DNA from: Legionella maioricensis
GTDB taxonomy: Bacteria > Pseudomonadota > Gammaproteobacteria > Legionellales > Legionellaceae
Direction: 5' to 3'
Assembly (NCBI RefSeq): GCF_023618015.1
Contig: NZ_JAJKBJ010000001.1
Location: 124,001-188,000 of the forward strand
DNA length: 64,000 bases
Shown: positions 18,078 through 26,414 of the stretch, piece by piece
Layout of the letters: the number at the start of each line of letters is the position of its first letter
How positions within the stretch are numbered: the first letter of the stretch is position 1
Translations under genes and position numbers: made by a program
Notes under the pieces: model-generated
The model's database searches: none
What the model saw: the letters and a program-made list of their open reading frames with translations, nothing else
Told to the model about the DNA's origin: nothing

Positions 18078-18095
18078 CTACTATTCTTATAGTAG
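18078..18095 (+). promoter_or_regulatory. BlaI-type operator, distal copy
   Basis: An 18-base palindrome, CTACTA-N6-TAGTAG. It resembles staphylococcal bla/mec operators, which have TACTACA/TGTAGTA arms. It lies 52 bases before the BlaI-like start and 21 bases centre to centre from the proximal copy, two helical turns. Confidence 0.7.
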
Positions 18096-18098
18096 CAT

Positions 18099-18116
18099 CT
18101 ACTAAAAATATAGTAG
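18099..18116 (+). promoter_or_regulatory. BlaI-type operator, proximal copy
   Basis: A second perfect CTACTA-N6-TAGTAG palindrome, identical in its arms to the one four bases upstream. Two copies on the same helix face fit binding by two repressor dimers and autoregulation of the repressor operon. Confidence 0.7.
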
Positions 18117-18146
18117 GTTAAGTTTTATTTAGTTTCTGGAGAAAAA

Positions 18147-18569
18147 ATGCCAACAAAAAAAGGGGCAAATACTTTTGCCCATGATCGCCTCCTTACAGAG
18201 GTAGAACTTGAATTAATGAATATTATTTGGGGCCTTAATAAGGTAACGATTAAGGATATTGTTTCAAATTTGCCCAAAGAAAGACCTTTGGCTTATACCA
18301 CTGTAGCAACCGTAGTAAAAGTTCTTGAACAAAAAGGATTTTTGGGATGCCAAAAAAACACTTATGCCCATGTTTTTCTCCCAATTGTTACTAAGGCTGA
18401 ATATGAAAGTACATGTATTGAGCATATGGTCACTAATGTTTTTGATGGTGAACCTGTAGCACTGGTGCAAAGACTGTTGATGGCCAAAAGGCTACAACAT
18501 GATGACATTCAAGCAATTGAGGAAGCACTAAAACAATTAGCAAATTCCGAACAACAAATAGAGGCTTGA
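18147..18569 (+). CDS. blaI: BlaI/MecI/CopY-family repressor
   Basis: A 140-residue winged-helix repressor. The N-terminal domain (about 14-80) shows the family pattern: LTEVELELMNIIWGLNKVTI, LPKERPLAYTTVATVVKVLEQKGFL. The C-terminal 55 residues would be the dimerisation region cleaved or released when the sensor is activated. CTGGAG precedes the ATG by about eight bases. Two CTACTA-N6-TAGTAG palindromes upstream are the obvious operators. It is followed at once by the M56 sensor gene, the standard blaI-blaR1 arrangement. Confidence 0.9.
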   Translation: MPTKKGANTFAHDRLLTEVELELMNIIWGLNKVTIKDIVSNLPKERPLAYTTVATVVKVLEQKGFLGCQKNTYAHVFLPIVTKAEYESTCIEHMVTNVFDGEPVALVQRLLMAKRLQHDDIQAIEEALKQLANSEQQIEA

Positions 18570-18571
18570 GT

Positions 18572-20494
18572 ATGTTATTCCTGGAAATTTTCTTGAGCAT
18601 TCATTGCTTACTTTTAGTAAGTTCATGGGGTATTGGCGGTCGTTGGCTTCTAAATCAGCCATCTTTTAAACTCAAATTGGCCCGTTTTTTATTAATTAGC
18701 TGTGTGATTTCTCCCTTAATGGTTCATTGTATAAACACCAATCAAAAAATGGAGCCGCATCACTACGCATCCATTGATGCTTTGCAAGAGTATGTGAATC
18801 AACCCATCTTAAAGTCTAAACACTCTGAAGAGATTACTGAATCAGTAACCTCTTTTTCGATAAGCAATACGAGTTATTTTCATCTTTTTTATATCGTCTT
18901 TTGTTTGCTCATCTTATTTCGCAGTTATAAAGTCTTATTGAGTTTGAACAGTTTAAGAGTACTATTGGCTGAAGCAATTCCGTATCGAACCTCCGGTAAA
19001 TTGGTCATTAAAGTTTCGCGACGTTGCCATATTCCTTTCTCAGTCGTTTTATTTAATAAAGCGTATATAGTATTACCCATATCACTATTTTCTTCCTCCA
19101 AGAATGTGAAGATTGCCATTGCTCATGAAGGCCAACATCATCGTAATGGTGATTGTCTATGGGCCTATTTTATTGAAGCCCTGCGCATTATCTTCTGGGG
19201 TAATCCAGGTGTTACTCGCTGGAGTCGTATTTTAAGCGAATTACAAGAATGTTCATGTGATGAAGTATTGGTTGGCCAGCCAAAAATTTCGGCGCATGAC
19301 TATGGTAGCTGTCTGTTTCATGTAGTGCAGACAGTATCTCAATGTTCTCTGTCATCTAACCGAGAAATTGCATGCACGGTGGGTATGGCCTTGGGCAAAG
19401 ACAATGAAGACTGTACTTTTATCATCAGGAGAATTTCAATGTTATCAGCTTATCCACTTAAACCCTCTAAATCCTTATTGTTAGGGGCTGCATTTGTGGG
19501 GTTTTCTATTTTGGCTCCAATCGGTGTTGCCTATTCAGCGGTAGGAACATTGACTGGTTTTAAGGCAAAAGAAATCGATATATCCCATTTAGATCCTAAA
19601 ATGCAACATATTGCAGAGCAAGAAATTAAAACGGCGGTGAAACAATATCATGCAAAATCAGGGGTTATTGCAATCGTCAATGCAAAAAGCGGTGAACTCA
19701 TTGCCTTTGCTGAATCCGGTAAGAATAAAAATCAGAACAGTTGGAAATCACGTGTTTTTTCACCTGGCTCGACGATAAAACCTTTTATTGCAGCCGCAGC
19801 AATCGATTCCGGCCATAGCTCTGAAACAAAGACCTATGATTGCCATTCACCTTATGAGATAGAGGGAAAAACATTTACAGACTACAATCCCAATATTAGT
19901 TCTGCTTCCTTAACAGAGGCTATGGCAAAATCAAGTAATGTATGCCTTATTAAAGTTTCTCAAGAGACTGGGCTACCTGTAATTCGTAAAAAACTAGCTG
20001 AATTTGGTTTTGATATGAATACTTGGTGGCAAGCAAATCAAAGTGATGACTTGCAACTTGCAATGGTTTCTCTTGGTGAGAATATACCGGTCACGATTGA
20101 CTCGTTAACAAAATCCTATGCTATTCTTGCAAACTTTGGACGCCCATTCAAACAAGGAGAAACACCTGTTATTTCCTCAGCAACAGCAAGTTCAATCAAT
20201 AATATCCTTGAGAATGTTGTTACAAATGGCACAGGAAAACTCGCCGCGATTCCCGATGTTAGTGTAGCGGGTAAAACTGGAACAGTTGCCGAAAATATTA
20301 ATTTGGCGAAGGCGGAACATCTTGCCTTATTTGCAGGCTATCTACCAGTTAATGCGCCACGTTATGCAATGGTTGTAGTGATTGAAGACGGTCATTTAAG
20401 CAAAAAGGGTAAAACTTTAACTTCCGGCGGAGAATTGGCTGCCCCTGTATTTCGTAAGGTTGCCATGAATAGCCTAGACAATATCAAGCTATAA
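18572..20494 (+). CDS. BlaR1-like M56 metallopeptidase fused to a penicillin-binding transpeptidase domain
   Basis: A protein of about 640 residues; ATG at 18572 with GAGG eight bases upstream is preferred over the TTG at 18566. Residues 1-130 carry three hydrophobic helices. An M56 peptidase site HEGQH lies at 185-189 with a downstream SELQECSCDEV helix that would supply the third zinc ligand. A further helix (300-322) leads outward. The C-terminal 310 residues have the three penicillin-binding motifs: STIK (400-403), SSN (454-456), KTGT (568-571), and end in YLPVNAPRYAMVVVIEDG as in FtsI-type transpeptidases. Classical BlaR1 sensors use a class D beta-lactamase-like domain instead. Presumably the outer domain senses beta-lactams or a wall fragment and the peptidase inactivates BlaI. 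Confidence 0.85.
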   Translation: MLFLEIFLSIHCLLLVSSWGIGGRWLLNQPSFKLKLARFLLISCVISPLMVHCINTNQKMEPHHYASIDALQEYVNQPILKSKHSEEITESVTSFSISNTSYFHLFYIVFCLLILFRSYKVLLSLNSLRVLLAEAIPYRTSGKLVIKVSRRCHIPFSVVLFNKAYIVLPISLFSSSKNVKIAIAHEGQHHRNGDCLWAYFIEALRIIFWGNPGVTRWSRILSELQECSCDEVLVGQPKISAHDYGSCLFHVVQTVSQCSLSSNREIACTVGMALGKDNEDCTFIIRRISMLSAYPLKPSKSLLLGAAFVGFSILAPIGVAYSAVGTLTGFKAKEIDISHLDPKMQHIAEQEIKTAVKQYHAKSGVIAIVNAKSGELIAFAESGKNKNQNSWKSRVFSPGSTIKPFIAAAAIDSGHSSETKTYDCHSPYEIEGKTFTDYNPNISSASLTEAMAKSSNVCLIKVSQETGLPVIRKKLAEFGFDMNTWWQANQSDDLQLAMVSLGENIPVTIDSLTKSYAILANFGRPFKQGETPVISSATASSINNILENVVTNGTGKLAAIPDVSVAGKTGTVAENINLAKAEHLALFAGYLPVNAPRYAMVVVIEDGHLSKKGKTLTSGGELAAPVFRKVAMNSLDNIKL

Positions 20495-20565
20495 ATCACC
20501 TATGGGTGCGCAGCAACATAGCTCGTACCCATATCGATATAAATTCAAATGATGTTGGAGTTGTT

Positions 20566-20700
20566 ATGAAGAAACTAAGCGTACTTCTAGTTATGGCACT
20601 ATTGGGTCTCAGTTCGCATTTGCCCCGTTTCTGTAATTCAACCCATTATTTCGTGACTGACTTTTTGGTTATTAATGAAGGAGTGCAAGTGGGAAACTGA
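20566..20700 (+). pseudogene. Truncated secreted-protein gene or small exported peptide
   Basis: TTGGAG precedes an ATG that opens MKKLSVLLVMALLGLSSH, a convincing signal peptide, but the frame ends after 44 codons and its last 60 bases overlap the convergent kinase gene. Most likely this is the 5' end of a secreted-protein gene cut off by rearrangement; a real short peptide cannot be excluded. Confidence 0.4.
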
Positions 20701-21591
20701 AATATCTTGAGCTACCGTATGAAGAGATTGAGTTGTATATGCCGCTGCAGCTGCGCCCAACTGGCAAGCCTGAAGAATAGGTTCATTGTGTTGTAGCCCT
20801 AATAAAATTCCAGCAACAAAAGCATCTCCGGCCCCACTAATATCTACTATTCCATCAACTTGTCGGATGGGTACATATTCTTCAAGGGTTTTATTAATTA
20901 GGACATACCCAAGTTTTCCCAGACTAATTACCACGTGTTCTATACCTCGCTGTTGCAAAATACGACCCGCGGTAAAACAGTCTTCAAGAGAGCGAATAGG
21001 TATATTCGTTAATGCGCTTGCTTCCAAACGATCGGTTTTAATTAAAAAGACAGAGTCTAATCGATCTGGCAATTTCTTGGCTTTAGCCACAGAAACAGGA
21101 TCAATGCAGACAGTGAGTTTTCGTGCTGCAGCTTTTTCCAATGCTCTCCGAATTAATTCAGTAGGTAAATTTGTATCAAGAAATATCAGACTTTGCTCAT
21201 TCCAAAACTCCCAGGCAGGCAAAATATGGATGGGAGCAACCTCGTCATAAATGTCCATATCAGCAAGAGCAACAAATAATTCCCCATCCTGATTTAAAAT
21301 GGCGTAATAATGAGAGGTTTTTTTGTTACTCAACACCACACAATGTTCTGTATGAACACCTAATCGGCGCATATGATCAAGCAATTGCACACCATGACCA
21401 TCATTACCCACGACACATTGCAAATAAACGTTAGTTGTCCAGTTTGCCAGATTTTCAGCAACATTCCGGGCAACGCCTCCATAGGTAGTGGAGGAGGAAA
21501 CAGGATTTGATGTGTTTAAAGTCAGAGCAGAAGATGATTTCAGCTTGCTATCAATATTTGCCCCACCAATACAAAATATAGGTTTTATCAT
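20638..21591 (-). CDS. PfkB-family kinase, pseudouridine-kinase-like
   Basis: A 317-residue ribokinase-fold enzyme. FCIGGANIDSKLK opens the first strand, YGGVARNVAENLA near residue 40 is the substrate-binding GG motif in the form typical of PsuK-like kinases, and GIVDISGAGDAFVAGILLG near 255 is the PfkB signature 2 with the catalytic Asp. The frame extends 32 codons upstream to a GTG, but the Met at 21591 starts the domain exactly; no start has a strong ribosome site. It would phosphorylate a nucleoside or sugar, most likely pseudouridine. Uridine kinase lies divergently upstream. Confidence 0.8.
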   Translation of the reverse strand: MIKPIFCIGGANIDSKLKSSSALTLNTSNPVSSSTTYGGVARNVAENLANWTTNVYLQCVVGNDGHGVQLLDHMRRLGVHTEHCVVLSNKKTSHYYAILNQDGELFVALADMDIYDEVAPIHILPAWEFWNEQSLIFLDTNLPTELIRRALEKAAARKLTVCIDPVSVAKAKKLPDRLDSVFLIKTDRLEASALTNIPIRSLEDCFTAGRILQQRGIEHVVISLGKLGYVLINKTLEEYVPIRQVDGIVDISGAGDAFVAGILLGLQHNEPILQACQLGAAAAAYTTQSLHTVAQDISVSHLHSFINNQKVSHEIMG

Positions 21592-22012
21592 AAAGTGAGG
21601 AAAGAAATTAGTTTCATTTGCTCCATGGGAAAATCCCTCCATAAATGCGACTTTAAATATAATATGCTCTACTTTCTTATTTGTCACTATAAAGCATAAA
21701 GTGCTTCGTGCTTTTGCCTGTTACATTTTTCTAAAGCGTTCCGTTAGAAAACTGAATGGTTTAGAATGCCATGAATTTACCGATTGCATATTTTTTCAAA
21801 TTTTAGGGTTATCTTAATTTAATTATAAATAGATGCTCTATTTTAATTAAATTAGGAGATGTTAAAATTGAGCTGAAAAAAAAATTACAGAAAGGATACA
21901 GAAGAGATCTATTCTTCTTGAGCTAAAGCTCATTATGATTAACCTGTTTATTCGATTGAATTTGACGCAAAAAACCTTTACTATTTGCACAAAATTTTTA
22001 ATGACATTACCA
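21592..22012. other. Divergent promoter region
   Basis: AT-rich DNA between the two divergent kinases. TTTCTAA/TTAGAAA at 21728-21750 is a weak hairpin. No further gene or named site is seen; both frames run some codons into this interval but lack ribosome sites. Confidence 0.4.
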
Positions 22013-22648
22013 ATGACTAAGCAAGCAATAATAATTGGGATTTCCGGCCCTTCAGCCTCCGGAAAAAGTCTTTTAGCAAATACTATAGTAAGTGAGTTAG
22101 GCTCAGAACAAGTAGTAGTTATATCGGAAGATGCCTACTATAAAGATAATGGCCACTTGCCCTTCGCTGAAAGAGAAAAAATCAATTATGATCATCCAGA
22201 CTCTTTTGATCATTCGCTACTCTGCGATCATTTACGTCAGTTAAGACAAGGTAAATCAGTAGACATCCCCATTTACTCTCATTCAAAACATCTGCGTTTA
22301 CCAGAAACCCGCACTGTGGGTCAGCATGCAATTGTTGTATTAGAGGGTATTCTGCTGTTTAGTGACAAAGCCCTGCGTGAAATTATGGATATTCGTATCT
22401 TTATGTCTACACCTCTTGATGTATGCCTGACACGACGTTTAAAAAGAGATGTCGTAGAAAGACATAGAACTTTTGAATCTGTAGTTCATCAATACGAAAC
22501 AACAGTCAGGCCGATGTATCTCCAATTTATTGAGCCATCAAGCCGATATGCAGACATAATTGTTCCCCGTGGCGGAGAAAACAGAATTGCTATTGAAATG
22601 ATTCAAGCAAAAATGCGTGAATTATTAGCAACTCATACTACTAAATAA
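22013..22648 (+). CDS. udk: Uridine/cytidine kinase
   Basis: A 211-residue P-loop kinase that phosphorylates uridine and cytidine in pyrimidine salvage, in the cytoplasm. The Walker A loop GPSASGKS is near residue 13, followed by [11 protein letters not shown], the [13 protein letters not shown] segment, VLEGILLF and [11 protein letters not shown] (lid), and it ends [13 protein letters not shown], all typical of bacterial Udk (E. coli 213 residues). The frame continues upstream, but the ATG at 22013 gives the family length. The fabI start follows 23 bases after the stop, so the two are probably co-transcribed. Confidence 0.9.
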   Translation: MTKQAIIIGISGPSASGKSLLANTIVSELGSEQVVVISEDAYYKDNGHLPFAEREKINYDHPDSFDHSLLCDHLRQLRQGKSVDIPIYSHSKHLRLPETRTVGQHAIVVLEGILLFSDKALREIMDIRIFMSTPLDVCLTRRLKRDVVERHRTFESVVHQYETTVRPMYLQFIEPSSRYADIIVPRGGENRIAIEMIQAKMRELLATHTTK

Positions 22649-22671
22649 TGAGCAACAGGAAGGAGGATACT

Positions 22672-23460
22672 GTGGGATTTTTATCTGGAAAAACAGCATT
22701 AATCATTGGATTGGCAAGTAATCGCTCAATAGCATACGGTATTGCTAAGGCATTACATGCTCAAGGGGCAGAATTAGCCTTTACGTATCAAAATGACAGA
22801 CTGCAAGCACGTGTTGAAGATATGGCGGCTGAGTTCAATTCAACACTAACCTTTCCTTGTGATGTAGCTCACGATGCAGAAATAAACGCCCTTTTTACTA
22901 ATCTTCACCAACATTGGGATAAACTGGATATTCTGATTCATTCTGTTGCCTATGCCCCTGCAGATCAGATTAGTGGTGATTTTATAGAATGCGCTAATAG
23001 AGAAGGCTTTAGAATTGCTCATGATATCAGCGCCTATAGCCTGGTAGGTCTTGCCCAAGCAGCATTACCCATGATGAAAGAAACTCAAGGCTCTATATTA
23101 ACTCTAAGTTATTATGGTGCAGAAAAGGCTGTCCCCAACTATAACGTCATGGGAATTGCTAAAGCGAGCCTGGAAGCCTCTGTTCGTTATTTAGCAGCGA
23201 GTTTAGGACCAAAAGGCCTAAGAATAAATGCCATTTCAGCAGGACCAATTAAAACATTAGCAGCTGCTGGCATTAAGGATTTTCGTAAAATTCAAGCTGC
23301 TTATGCCAACATTACCCCATTACAAAGAAATGTTACTGCAGATGAAGTAGGAAATGCAGCGGCTTTTCTATGTTCTGATTTAGCATCAGGAATTACCGGT
23401 GAAGTTGTTCACGTAGATGCAGGCTATCACGCAGTCTCTACTATGAGCGATCTAGCATAA
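22672..23460 (+). CDS. fabI: Enoyl-[acyl-carrier-protein] reductase (NADH)
   Basis: Last reductive step of fatty-acid elongation. A 262-residue SDR-type protein with the FabI hallmarks: [20 protein letters not shown] at the start, the catalytic Tyr-x6-Lys (NYNVMGIAK) after [10 protein letters not shown] near residue 148, and [17 protein letters not shown] in the substrate loop. An ATG at 22648 is in frame and overlaps the udk stop, but GGAAGGAGG lies just before the GTG at 22672, which also aligns with the E. coli start, so the GTG is chosen. A perfect terminator follows. Confidence 0.92.
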   Translation: MGFLSGKTALIIGLASNRSIAYGIAKALHAQGAELAFTYQNDRLQARVEDMAAEFNSTLTFPCDVAHDAEINALFTNLHQHWDKLDILIHSVAYAPADQISGDFIECANREGFRIAHDISAYSLVGLAQAALPMMKETQGSILTLSYYGAEKAVPNYNVMGIAKASLEASVRYLAASLGPKGLRINAISAGPIKTLAAAGIKDFRKIQAAYANITPLQRNVTADEVGNAAAFLCSDLASGITGEVVHVDAGYHAVSTMSDLA

Positions 23461-23501
23461 TAGTTCAGTTAATACACCAACTAAATTCATTACAAAATAA
23501 G

Positions 23502-23535
23502 AGCTTTAACAATGATTATTGTTAAAGCTTTTTTT
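23502..23535 (+). terminator. Intrinsic terminator of fabI
   Basis: A 12-base perfect stem, AGCTTTAACAAT/ATTGTTAAAGCT, with loop GATT, followed by a run of seven T. Confidence 0.9.
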
Positions 23536-23551
23536 ATTTGCACATTAAAAC

Positions 23552-23711
23552 CTATTCCACTACAGTAAAGGACAAAAACTTTACGTTTTTCTCGATGAAA
23601 AAGTTCATGGCAATATCAAATAAATGAGAGTTATCTTCGAAATCATGCATGAGTACTACTTTCGTAGTTTTAGGCGCATTATCCCAGGCACCCCGCTCCC
23701 CACAAGGTAAA
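23552..23711 (-). pseudogene. Polysaccharide-deacetylase-like C-terminal remnant
   Basis: On the minus strand about 53 codons end at a TAG. They read PCGERGAWDNAPKTT then KVVLMHDFEDNSHLF and IAMNFFIEKNVKFLSF, the pattern of the last strands of the NodB/polysaccharide-deacetylase barrel (VLxHD and VKFxxF). There is no start codon, and the upstream part ends in a run of eight C bases, so this is a relic. The 23712-23873 remainder holds nothing else I can name. Confidence 0.5.
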
Positions 23712-23873
23712 CGGGGGGGGAATCAGGTATTCCAGCTGACGACCTCTGGTTTTATAACCCAATAAAATTTAGTTTCACTATTGGGCCACAATAACCATAT
23801 TATCTCTAAATAAAAAAAGGCCAAGATAAACATGGCCTTATATAATTTTCCCCAATATCGTATTATCTACGTA

Positions 23874-25748
23874 TTAGTGTTTCACAATCTGTGCATGCTT
23901 CATTAAACTATTTACATACAGATCATAATCCATCATACCGTAACTGGATTCGATTTGTTGTATCAAGCTATTTCTTTGCTCTTGGTCCAGAGTACTTAAT
24001 TGCCCATCATTAATACGTTTAAGTTTAACCACCACATAATCGCCGTTTTCTAAAATTACTCCATCACGACTTTCTGGTCTTAACAAATTAAATGCTAAAT
24101 CATTAATTAACGCGTTGGACTTATCATTATCTCTGGCAGCATTTACTACCGCTTGCCATTGCAATTGATTAACGCTCATCAACTCTTGTTGCTGTTTGTC
24201 TTCAACAGGATTTAATAAAGCAGCGCCAATCTTTTTAGCCTTAGCTTCAGCAAGTTTTTTAGCCAGGATTTTTTCAATTTCATTATGCACTGTAGCTAAC
24301 GGCTGCTCTTTAGTTGGTATATGAGTATTTACACGCAATACTATCACTGAGTCATTATTTAATTGAACAGGATCACTGTTATTACCCAAATCAAGAACAT
24401 CATGACTAAAAGCCGCATTACTCACTTGTTTGTTTTTAGTTAAAGACTTGGTTCCTGAAAAACGAGAGAACGGCTCAGAATGCTGAATTTTTAAACCTAA
24501 TGCATCTGAAACTGGCTTAAGAGAATCAGGTGACTGATAACTTAAATCAGATAATTGTTCTAAAGCCTGTGCGTATTGAGCTTGAGCCATATCAGTCAAA
24601 AGCTGTTCTCTAATCATCGAATCCACTTCAGCTAAAGATCTTGTTGTTACCGGCTTATAAGCTATTAATTTAAAAATCTCATAGCCATGTTTTGTTTTCT
24701 CTGGCAAAGAGATTTGACCAGGCTGCGTTAAATTTGATAAAAGTTTCCCATATTCGCTTTGACCAGCAGTAATCCAAGGCAAAACACCTTTATCCGCTAA
24801 AGATAATTTGTCATCTGACATGGAAGTCACAAACTGATTAAACTGATCAGGATTTTTTTTCAATTCATTGTATGCTGCTTCCGCTTTTTTCTGAGCTTGC
24901 TCCATTTCTTCTTGTGATGCATTATCAGGTACAGCAAATAAAATATGAGCCACTTGCCATTGTGCGGGGGTTAAAAAATTACTTTGGTTTTCATCATAAT
25001 AACGTTTTACATCTTCATTCGAAATTTTGATTTTAGATCGGATATCGCCCATTGACAGCATTACATAATCAATGCTGACTTGTTCGGGTGTCATAAATTC
25101 TTTTTGGTGCTTTTTATAGTACTCACTGATTTTATCTTCTGAAACCTTAATTTCTTTTTCAAAACGCGCGGCGGGAACTATGACGTACTCATAATCTCTG
25201 GTCTGCATATATAACCTGACAAACCTCTTGATTTCAGCAGGCAATGCAAAAGAACTACCCATAAAAGCAAAACGTTGCTGATTGAGCAACATTCCTTGCC
25301 TTACTTCATTTTGAAATGTTTCCGGAGTAAATAACGCTCCACTTAATGCCTGTTGGTATCTTTGGGTAGAAAAATGACCGTCCTCTTGAAATTGGGGAAT
25401 ATTAACAATAGCGGCATTGGCCTGTTCTGCACTTACTTCAAAACCATAATGACGTGCTGATTGCAACGTTACTTCATTAGTTATCATTTGATTCAGAACT
25501 TGATTTTGCAGGTTTTTTTCATCTCCAGCAGTCATTTGAGCCATATCCTGCTGAGCGCGTGTCCGTCTGTAGTTAGTTTCAAATGCTTGATTGGTTATGG
25601 GCTTATCATTAACTACTACTTTCGCATCCGATGTCTGATGAGACTGCATATAATAATCCACACCAAAAAGGGTAAAGGTAATAGCGATTAATATGATGAC
25701 TAACCAAGCAACAACGCCTTGTATGCGTTCATTTAACTTCTGCAACAT
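23874..25748 (-). CDS. ppiD: Periplasmic folding chaperone / SurA-N, PpiC-type peptidyl-prolyl isomerase
   Basis: A 624-residue inner-membrane-anchored periplasmic protein. One N-terminal helix (VVAWLVIILIAITFTLFGVD, 11-30) is followed by the SurA-like N-domain (DKPITNQAFETNYRR), a central parvulin-like domain with AQWQVAHILFAVPDN near 260 and GVLPWI, and a C-terminal SurA-like part. It helps fold exported proteins at the Sec translocon exit. The frame opens 15 codons upstream, but the Met at 25748 begins the usual short cytoplasmic stub. It ends the block tig-clpP-clpX-lon-hupB-tRNAs-ppiD; a terminator precedes it, so it has its own promoter. Confidence 0.88.
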   Translation of the reverse strand: MLQKLNERIQGVVAWLVIILIAITFTLFGVDYYMQSHQTSDAKVVVNDKPITNQAFETNYRRTRAQQDMAQMTAGDEKNLQNQVLNQMITNEVTLQSARHYGFEVSAEQANAAIVNIPQFQEDGHFSTQRYQQALSGALFTPETFQNEVRQGMLLNQQRFAFMGSSFALPAEIKRFVRLYMQTRDYEYVIVPAARFEKEIKVSEDKISEYYKKHQKEFMTPEQVSIDYVMLSMGDIRSKIKISNEDVKRYYDENQSNFLTPAQWQVAHILFAVPDNASQEEMEQAQKKAEAAYNELKKNPDQFNQFVTSMSDDKLSLADKGVLPWITAGQSEYGKLLSNLTQPGQISLPEKTKHGYEIFKLIAYKPVTTRSLAEVDSMIREQLLTDMAQAQYAQALEQLSDLSYQSPDSLKPVSDALGLKIQHSEPFSRFSGTKSLTKNKQVSNAAFSHDVLDLGNNSDPVQLNNDSVIVLRVNTHIPTKEQPLATVHNEIEKILAKKLAEAKAKKIGAALLNPVEDKQQQELMSVNQLQWQAVVNAARDNDKSNALINDLAFNLLRPESRDGVILENGDYVVVKLKRINDGQLSTLDQEQRNSLIQQIESSYGMMDYDLYVNSLMKHAQIVKH

Positions 25749-25811
25749 GTCCCGAGATCCATTATTGATAATAAATAAGCTTGATGAAGACAAATTGTAA
25801 CATAAGCTGAT

Positions 25812-25837
25812 AAAAAAAACGCGCCTTTCGGCGCGTT
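25812..25837 (-). terminator. Intrinsic terminator after tRNA-Asp
   Basis: On the minus strand AACGCGCC, loop GAAA, GGCGCGTT is followed by a T run (A run at 25812-25819 on the plus strand). It ends the hupB-tRNA transcript before ppiD. Confidence 0.9.
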
Positions 25838-25841
25838 AATC

Positions 25842-25918
25842 TGGCGGAGTGGACGGGGCTCGAACCCGCGACCCCCGGCGTGACAGGCCGGTATTCTAAC
25901 CAACTGAACTACCACTCC
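25842..25918 (-). tRNA. tRNA-Asp(GTC)
   Basis: A 77-base cloverleaf with encoded CCA. The anticodon loop CTGTCAC gives anticodon GTC, the T arm contains GGTTCGAGCCC, and the acceptor stem GGAGTGG pairs with CCACTCC. Confidence 0.97.
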
Positions 25919-25924
25919 ATTTCA

Positions 25925-26000
25925 TGGTGGGTGCTGTAGGGATCGAACCTACGACCCTCGCCTTGTAAGGGCGATGCTCTCCCAGCTGAGCTAAGCACCC
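25925..26000 (-). tRNA. tRNA-Val(TAC)
   Basis: A 76-base cloverleaf with encoded CCA. The anticodon loop CTTACAA gives TAC; the acceptor stem GGGTGCT pairs with AGCACCC. It lies seven bases after the hupB stop and six before tRNA-Asp, so it is co-transcribed. Confidence 0.97.
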
Positions 26001-26007
26001 TGAAAAC

Positions 26008-26286
26008 TTAAGCTTGTTGAACCGCTTCTTTCAGGTTTTTACCCGCTTTAAACTTGGCTACTCTAGATGCTTTAATCTGAATAGTTTTCCCAGTTTGTGG
26101 GTTTCTACCAGTACGTGCTGAACGATTACCTGTTGAAAAAGAACCAAATCCAGGTATTACAACTTGATCGCCACTTTTTAAGGCATCAGTTACAGTAGTC
26201 ATAAAAGTTTCAAGAACTCTGCTTGCGTCAGCTTTTGTTAAACCTGAACCGCTTGCTATAGCATCAACTAATTCACTCTTATTCAT
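26008..26286 (-). CDS. hupB: DNA-binding protein HU
   Basis: A 92-residue nucleoid protein. MNKSELVDAIA opens the helical part, and GFGSFSTGNRSARTGRNPQT is the DNA-binding arm signature with the conserved Pro that wedges into the minor groove. It dimerises and bends DNA. AAAGGGGA lies five bases before the Met at 26286, so the eight-codon upstream extension is rejected. It follows lon, as in many gammaproteobacteria, and is followed by two tRNA genes. Confidence 0.95.
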   Translation of the reverse strand: MNKSELVDAIASGSGLTKADASRVLETFMTTVTDALKSGDQVVIPGFGSFSTGNRSARTGRNPQTGKTIQIKASRVAKFKAGKNLKEAVQQA

Positions 26287-26414
26287 CTTTTCCCCTTTAC
26301 AGTTAATCATCCATATTCCGGAGCTGATTTAAACAGATTTAACTGCCCCAGTCAAGTTCGTACTTCCTTGCAGTGCCCGCCAGTAGCGGGCAACGAAGTG
26401 AAATATACCCCTTA

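Noticed and set aside
25733-25915. Minus-strand frame through tRNA-Asp
   Set aside because: Its first 25 codons are tRNA-Asp sequence read as protein, a frequent false gene.
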